A stretch of DNA of 64,000 nucleotides from Erysipelotrichaceae bacterium (lineage in GTDB: Bacteria > Bacillota_I > Bacilli_A > Acholeplasmatales > Anaeroplasmataceae), in the NCBI GenBank assembly GCA_015059145.1, contig SVAZ01000008.1, positions 1 to 64,000 on the forward strand, read 5' to 3'. The position numbers and the translations under genes were made by a program. This document shows, one piece after another, positions 58,468 through 64,000 of this stretch. Positions within the stretch are counted from its first letter, which is position 1. Each line of letters starts with the position of its first letter. The notes beneath the pieces were generated by a model, which made no database searches, was not told where the DNA came from, and was given only the letters and a program-made list of their open reading frames with translations.

Positions 58468-59178
58468 ATGGTAGAAAATATTAAAATTACTGCTAGAGAA
58501 ATAAAAAGAACATTAAAGCTTTCTATATATTTACCTAAGCATTATAATGAAAATAATAACTCCTATCCATTAGTATATGCATTTGATGGTCAAATGATGT
58601 TCCACTCGTTAGACGATAACGATAAAACATTTGATTTACCTAGCATATTAGATGACATCAATGCAGAATGCATTTGCATCGGACTGCATTCACCCAAGAT
58701 TGAGGCATGGCGTTTAAGTGAGCTATGCCCATATTATAACGGAAACAACAATGAGGTCGACACGGTCTACTCAACTAATTATATAAATTATATATCTAAG
58801 ATATTGCATCCTCTTCTAAAGGAAAGATATAGAATAAATGAAAATGTTTATTTGTTAGGCTTTAACGAAGGTGCATTCTTAAGTATTTATGGTGCATACC
58901 ATGATAGATTATTTAAAGGGGCTGGACTATTTTCACCAAGCCTTGAAATGTGTAAGGGAATGAACGAGGACATAGATAATAACTTTGATAAAACTAAAGC
59001 TATATATATGTACTACGGTCAAAAAAACACCGAATATTCAGAGCTATTTTATGAGTTATATAAATTTTTAGAAGGTTTACAATGTGAAAAGCTAAAACTT
59101 AGCTATGAGCCCGACGAGGAAAACAATTATCGCTCATGGCAAAAATTCATTGCTGATTTTTTTAGATTTATATTGTAA
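58468..59178 (+). CDS. Alpha/beta-hydrolase esterase (esterase D/IroE-like)
   Basis: YPLVYAFDGQMMF, YLLGFNEGAFLSIYGAY, GLFSPSLEM. Confidence 0.78.
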   Translation: MVENIKITAREIKRTLKLSIYLPKHYNENNNSYPLVYAFDGQMMFHSLDDNDKTFDLPSILDDINAECICIGLHSPKIEAWRLSELCPYYNGNNNEVDTVYSTNYINYISKILHPLLKERYRINENVYLLGFNEGAFLSIYGAYHDRLFKGAGLFSPSLEMCKGMNEDIDNNFDKTKAIYMYYGQKNTEYSELFYELYKFLEGLQCEKLKLSYEPDEENNYRSWQKFIADFFRFIL

Positions 59179-59234
59179 TAAATTGGAAATAGATATTACC
59201 AAGGCCTATGGTATAGTATTTTTGGGGTGATGAA

Positions 59235-60200
59235 ATGAAGAAAAAATCTTTAATTCTTTCCTTTATACTTATAATAGGCTTTATATTTTTGTTAGGAGGA
59301 AATGTTTTCGCTTCCTCCACCATACAGGCTGGTAAAGCTGATACAAATGGTTCTAATCTAAATATCAGAGCCTCTAGCTCCGTATCATCTGGAATACTAG
59401 GAAAAATATCTGATAATTCATATTTCAGTATAATCAGTAGCAACGGAAGCTGGTATTATGTAGAATACAAGGAAAACAAGTTTGGATATGTACACAAGGA
59501 TTACGTAGAGATTGTTTCTACAAACGCAAAAAAGGTTGATACACAGGGTGCCAACCTTAATGCAAGAACAGGTCCATCAACTTCATATCTAGTTTTCGAT
59601 AAAATTGCTGATAACGACTATGTCGTAGTATTATCTACTGCTAATGGTTGGTCAAGGGTGTTATTTGAAGGAAACAAGATTGGATATGTAAGCTCAAGCT
59701 ATTTATCAGGAGCAAGCCAAAAGTATCCTCAAATAAGCTTAAATGTCCAAAGCTATAAGCAATTCGATTCAAGATGGGCAAATGAAACTATAGGCTCATC
59801 TGGTCAAACATTTAAGCAAATCGGATGCTTAACAACTGGCATGGCAATGGTAGAATCATATCGTAGAGGGGCAACAATAACTCCATTATACATGGAGACT
59901 CTATTAAGCTATACATCCTCAGGAAGCATGTATTGGCCTAGTAGATATTCATTCTATTCTTCTTCAGGCTACTTATCTCAAATTTATTCATTATTAAAAT
60001 CTGGTAAGCCTGTTTTAGTAGGTTTAAAAAAAGCAAGTGGCTCTCAGCATTGGGTTGTAGTATATGGTTATAAGGGCTCAGATACACTTTCTTTATCTAA
60101 CTTCCTAATAAGAGATCCTGGTTCATCATATCGATCAACATTACAGGAGGTTATGAATACATACCCTACTTTTTACAAATTAGCTTATTATAATTATTAG
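59235..60200 (+). CDS. Secreted protein with two SH3b domains and a C39-like papain-fold peptidase domain
   Basis: Signal peptide; NLNIRASSSVSSGILGKI and NLNARTGPSTSYLVFDKI repeats; FDSRWANETIGSSGQTFKQIGCLTTGMAM, SQHWVVVYGY. Confidence 0.85.
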   Translation: MKKKSLILSFILIIGFIFLLGGNVFASSTIQAGKADTNGSNLNIRASSSVSSGILGKISDNSYFSIISSNGSWYYVEYKENKFGYVHKDYVEIVSTNAKKVDTQGANLNARTGPSTSYLVFDKIADNDYVVVLSTANGWSRVLFEGNKIGYVSSSYLSGASQKYPQISLNVQSYKQFDSRWANETIGSSGQTFKQIGCLTTGMAMVESYRRGATITPLYMETLLSYTSSGSMYWPSRYSFYSSSGYLSQIYSLLKSGKPVLVGLKKASGSQHWVVVYGYKGSDTLSLSNFLIRDPGSSYRSTLQEVMNTYPTFYKLAYYNY

Positions 60201-60207
60201 GAAGAAC

Positions 60208-60238
60208 AAAAAAGGAGCAAAAAAATTTGCTCCTTTAT
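60208..60238. terminator. Bidirectional terminator
   Basis: AAAAGGAGCAAA-AAAA-TTTGCTCCTTT. Confidence 0.7.
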
Positions 60239-61125
60239 TCTATTCTTTCATCTCCATAATAAAATAATGCAATAGTACCAGGCCCAGTATGAGATGCAAT
60301 AATTGTTCCAATATCAAACACCTTTACCTCTTTAATATTAGGAAATTTTTCTAATATTTTATTCTTCATTCTTATTGCATCATCGTACATACTTGAATGA
60401 GAAATAAAGCACTTGCCACTATAGCTAATACCATCAATAGCCTTATTTTCCATCGTTCTTATTGTTTCATTCATTGCCTTTTCCTTACCTCTGGCTCTAC
60501 TATACGAAATAATTTTACCTGCCTTGTTTAGTCTCATTAATGGGCATATACCTAATATAGTAGCAACCATCGCAGTAGCTCCAGAAACTCTACCACTTCT
60601 TTTAAACATTTTCATATCGGTTGAAAAAAATTGGTGATGAACATTAAGCTTTATACTATTAGCCCAATCTTCAAGCTCATCAAGCTCATATCCATATTCC
60701 CACATATCTAAGGCATCATCAACTAGTAATCCATAACCAGATGAGCTACATGTAGAATCAACTATAACGAGCCTTCTATCAGGATATTTAATCGAAAGCT
60801 CCTCCTTAGCCTCTAAAGCATTTTTAACAGATGGTGTCATCCCAGAGCCAAATGCAATGTGTAATACATCACCATTTTGCAAAAGCTTATCAAAATATTC
60901 TAAATATTTAAATTTATTAATTTGTGAGGTTGTTGGAAGCTTCCCATCCTTAATAAGCCTATAAAACTCTGGAAGAGCATTTTCATTTCTTAACATATCA
61001 TCAACATATTCCTTGCCATCAACAGCGTATGAATAAAACAATACTGACGCACCTCTTTTATTGACATATTCAAATGGCATATCTACTGTAGACTCACATG
61101 AAAAATGAAATTTTTGTTTCATCAT
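60235..61125 (-). CDS. DegV-family fatty-acid-binding protein
   Basis: SCESTVDMP, LPTTSQI, IVDSTCSSSGYGLL, SHTGPGTIALFYYGDER. Confidence 0.87.
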   Translation of the reverse strand: MMKQKFHFSCESTVDMPFEYVNKRGASVLFYSYAVDGKEYVDDMLRNENALPEFYRLIKDGKLPTTSQINKFKYLEYFDKLLQNGDVLHIAFGSGMTPSVKNALEAKEELSIKYPDRRLVIVDSTCSSSGYGLLVDDALDMWEYGYELDELEDWANSIKLNVHHQFFSTDMKMFKRSGRVSGATAMVATILGICPLMRLNKAGKIISYSRARGKEKAMNETIRTMENKAIDGISYSGKCFISHSSMYDDAIRMKNKILEKFPNIKEVKVFDIGTIIASHTGPGTIALFYYGDERIE

Positions 61126-61257
61126 TAGCACCTCTTTAATTGTTAATATTTTATTAAAATAATATTTTTTCTAGCATCTCTAATATTATAATAAAATACA
61201 CCCATACATAATTCAACGAACTTTGTCGATGGAAAACTATAAACCTAAAACACTTCA

Positions 61258-61286
61258 TTGTAGAGTTGTTTTTATAAACTCTACAA
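61258..61286. repeat. Perfect 10-bp inverted repeat in divergent intergenic region
   Basis: TTGTAGAGTT-N9-AACTCTACAA. Confidence 0.7.
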
Positions 61287-61376
61287 GCAGTGGAGATGGT
61301 TAAATTTCAATTGAAAAGAATGTGCATAAATGATATAATTCTATTGTGAAAAACATTTATCTTGTGAGGTGTCATT

Positions 61377-62012
61377 ATGCAAGCCAATAATGAAATGAGC
61401 TTAGATAATTCTAGCGATTTAAAAAAGATAATTGCCAAAAATTTAATAGCATTAAGAACTAAAGCAAAGATGACTCAGCTAGAACTGGCAACAAAGCTAA
61501 ACTATTCAGATAAGGCTATATCAAAATGGGAGCATGGAGATTCAATGCCAGACATTGTAATATTAAAGCAGCTAGCAGATTTATTCAATGTCACAGTAGA
61601 TTATCTATTAACCGATGATCATTCTGATTATATTCCAAAAAGCTATAACAGAAGCCTAAGAAGAACTCGTGCAGTTATAACCGGCTTAGCTATTTTATGT
61701 GTTTGGCTAATTTCAACATCATTATTTGTATTTTCTACATTAATATTAGACATGGCAAAGCAATCTTGGGTAGTGTTCGTTTATAGCATTCCTCTATCAA
61801 TGGTTGTATGGCTTGTTTTTAATACAATATGGTTTAATAGTCGAGTTAACTACATTATTATTTCAATTATGGTATGGACTCTTCTTACATCTATCCATTT
61901 AACAGCAATAGTTTTAGGATATAATCCATGGATATTATATTTATTAGGTATTCCAACTCAAATAATTATTATCGTTTGGTCTAGAATGAAACATAAAAGG
62001 GTAAAGCAATAA
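61377..62012 (+). CDS. XRE-family HTH regulator with C-terminal TM segments
   Basis: NLIALRTKAKMTQLELATKLNYSDKAISKWEHGDSMPDIVILKQLADLFNVTVDYLL then hydrophobic segments. Confidence 0.9.
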   Translation: MQANNEMSLDNSSDLKKIIAKNLIALRTKAKMTQLELATKLNYSDKAISKWEHGDSMPDIVILKQLADLFNVTVDYLLTDDHSDYIPKSYNRSLRRTRAVITGLAILCVWLISTSLFVFSTLILDMAKQSWVVFVYSIPLSMVVWLVFNTIWFNSRVNYIIISIMVWTLLTSIHLTAIVLGYNPWILYLLGIPTQIIIIVWSRMKHKRVKQ

Positions 62013-62025
62013 TGCTTTACCCTTT
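61996..62025. terminator. Bidirectional terminator
   Basis: AAAGGGTAAAGCA-ATAA-TGCTTTACCCTTT. Confidence 0.78.
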
Positions 62026-62749
62026 ATTTATTTAATTCACTTATTACATTTTTAATATCATCATGAATTACTATATCAGCCATATTATCATATTGAGTCT
62101 CAGTCTTATTTAATAAGGCTAAATGATTACCTTTAAAATATCTTATAAATCCTGCCGCAGGATAAACAGTTAAGGATGTTCCAACCACAATAAGTAAATC
62201 ACATTTGGATATTGCATCAACAGCTTTACTAATATCATTAGATTTTAAGCCCTCCTCGTATAATACAACATCAGGCTTAATTATTCCGCCACAGCTACAG
62301 TAAGGAACCTTACCAGGGTTAAATATTTCAAAAATATCATAGTATTTTTTACATCTCATACAATAATTTCTCTTAACACTACCATGCAGCTCTACAACAT
62401 TACTACTACCAGCCATTTGGTGAAGATCATCTATATTTTGAGTAACTACCGTAACATCATAGCCTTCATTCTCAAGATATGCAAAATACCTATGAGCCTC
62501 ATTTGGTAATGCATTTGGATAAATCATTTTATCAAAATAAAAGCGATAAAAATCATCCGGATTACTAATAAAGAATGAATGAGAAATAATTTCCTCAGGA
62601 CTTACAGTATAATTACCCCTTTGATTATACAAGCCATCAGCAGATCTAAAATCAGGTATTCCTGAATTCGTAGATAAGCCAGCTCCTGAAAAGATTACAA
62701 TTCTTTTACTCTCTTTAATCGCTTCCTTTAATTTTTTAATTTCATTCAT
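62024..62749 (-). CDS. Sir2-family NAD-dependent protein deacylase
   Basis: FSGAGLSTNSGIPDFRSADGLY, TQNIDDLHQMAGSSNVVELHGS, CxxC pairs, VVGTSLTVYPAAGF. Confidence 0.93.
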   Translation of the reverse strand: MNEIKKLKEAIKESKRIVIFSGAGLSTNSGIPDFRSADGLYNQRGNYTVSPEEIISHSFFISNPDDFYRFYFDKMIYPNALPNEAHRYFAYLENEGYDVTVVTQNIDDLHQMAGSSNVVELHGSVKRNYCMRCKKYYDIFEIFNPGKVPYCSCGGIIKPDVVLYEEGLKSNDISKAVDAISKCDLLIVVGTSLTVYPAAGFIRYFKGNHLALLNKTETQYDNMADIVIHDDIKNVISELNK

Positions 62750-62779
62750 AGATATCACCCAATAACATTATACAATAAA

Positions 62780-62804
62780 AAGCTCCAAGATTAAACTTGG
62801 AGCA
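62780..62804 (-). terminator. Terminator after proS
   Basis: AGCTCCAAG-ATTAAA-CTTGGAGCA. Confidence 0.6.
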
Positions 62805-62808
62805 ATTA

Positions 62809-64000
62809 CTATTTAATATTTTTAACAGCCTCTACAATTTTGGCAACAGCATCATTCATTGATAGCTCTACCTTTTCCATTGTATGCCTATCCTTAAATT
62901 CAACTATACCCTCAGAAGCAAGCTTACCACATACAACCATAAATGGTAAACCAATTAGCTCCCAATCCTTAAACTTAAATCCAGGCTTAGCGTTTCTATC
63001 ATCTAAAACGACCTCAATGCCCTCACTCTTAAGCTTAGCATATAGCTCATGAGCTAATGCTTGTTGAGCCTCATCATTATAATTAATTGGAACAATTACT
63101 GCATGATATGGGGCAACATTAAGTGGCCACTTAATACCAAATTCATCATGATATTGCTCAACAATAGATTGAAGTGTTCTAGTAACACCAATACCATAGC
63201 AGCCCATTACCATAGGAACATTCTTACCTTGTTCATCTACGTATACGCACTTCATAGCCTCACTATACTTAGTTTGAAGCTTAAAAATTTGACCAACCTC
63301 AATACCTCTGTTTTGCTTCATAGGCATACCACAGCAAGGGCATAAATCACCAGCTGTAGCCTTCTTCAAATCACAAACAGTACCAGTAAAATCTCTACCG
63401 AAATTAGCATTAACATAATGATAATCCTTTTGATTTGCACCAATTACAGCATTCTTCATTAATGTAACCTCTTCGTCAATAAAGATATCACACTTTAAAT
63501 CCTTTGGTCCACAGAAGCCATGAATAGAGCCTAAATCATAAATCTCCTTGTCAGTGGCAAGCTCTAGATAATTTTCATTACCATCAATCGCATTAACAAG
63601 CTTGATTTCATTAACCTCTCTATCTCCTCTTACTACTGCCGCAACTAATCTTTCATTTTGATAATCATGATAGATTATAGTCTTAATAGTGCATTTAGGA
63701 TCAACACCTAAGAAATTAGAAATCTCTTCAATTGTTTTAGCCTGAGGAGTATTTACAAGCTCCATTTCTTTTATTGCAGCATTATCAGCATCACCAAGCC
63801 TAATAGTTGCCTTTTCAACGTCTGCAGCATATCCACAGGCATCACAATATACAATTTCAGATTCACCAATATCTGATAAAGCCATAAATTGATGTGAGCC
63901 ATTTCCACCAATATTACCAGTGTCAGCTAATACAGCCTGGAAATGTAGACCTAATCTAGTAAAAATCTTAGTATAAGTTTCATACATGTTTTGGTAAGAA
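62809..64000 (-). CDS. proS: Prolyl-tRNA synthetase, 5' part beyond window edge
   Basis: IFTRLGLHFQAVLADTGNIGGNGSHQFMALSDIGES, YCDACGYAADVEKA, EVGQIFKLQTKYSEAM, GCYGIGVTRTLQSIVEQ; frame open to position 64000. Confidence 0.95.
   Translation of the reverse strand, partial: SYQNMYETYTKIFTRLGLHFQAVLADTGNIGGNGSHQFMALSDIGESEIVYCDACGYAADVEKATIRLGDADNAAIKEMELVNTPQAKTIEEISNFLGVDPKCTIKTIIYHDYQNERLVAAVVRGDREVNEIKLVNAIDGNENYLELATDKEIYDLGSIHGFCGPKDLKCDIFIDEEVTLMKNAVIGANQKDYHYVNANFGRDFTGTVCDLKKATAGDLCPCCGMPMKQNRGIEVGQIFKLQTKYSEAMKCVYVDEQGKNVPMVMGCYGIGVTRTLQSIVEQYHDEFGIKWPLNVAPYHAVIVPINYNDEAQQALAHELYAKLKSEGIEVVLDDRNAKPGFKFKDWELIGLPFMVVCGKLASEGIVEFKDRHTMEKVELSMNDAVAKIVEAVKNIK

Noticed and set aside
61223-61231. 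TTTGTCGAT as a second Spo0A box
   Set aside because: One mismatch to the TGTCGAA core and no sporulation gene nearby; expected by chance in AT-rich DNA.
62809-64000. ProS as a truncated gene
   Set aside because: The reading frame stays open to position 64000, so the shortness is a window-edge effect.

Overview
AT-rich chromosomal window from a spore-forming, low-GC Bacillota (probably Bacilli/Erysipelotrichia-like; taxonomy inferred only from gene content). Most genes are housekeeping and lie on the minus strand: spoIIAA-spoIIAB-spoVAC-D-E, argS, glgA-glgC, a DEAD-box helicase, dinB, spoIVB, recN-tlyA-xseB-xseA-nusB, uppS-ispH, dxs, a complete pyrB-C-carA-carB-K-D-F-E operon, cysK, tmcAL, htpG, sir2 and partial proS. 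There is one tRNA-Leu(CAA) and one IS3-family element. I found no CRISPR array, prophage or defence island. Main observations: (1) spoIIAB runs directly into spoVAC, with sigF, spoVAA and spoVAB missing, and the upstream region has a Spo0A box. (2) A recurrent module, TATAAT-N6-8-GGTGAT-N3-5-ATG, occurs at nine or more transcription units and predicts mRNAs that begin at the Shine-Dalgarno itself. (3) A CIRCE-like operator sits on a near-consensus promoter of htpG. (4) A PyrR-type attenuator precedes pyrB. (5) The IS3 element appears to split a bidirectional terminator; it has an in-frame A7 slippery site and its own upstream terminator. (6) A DUF2089 / HAAS-DUF4097 / WHPxW-membrane-protein operon may be an envelope-sensing module. 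(7) A GH105 lipoprotein gene is translationally coupled to recN. All family calls come from reading the translations by eye; no searches were run.
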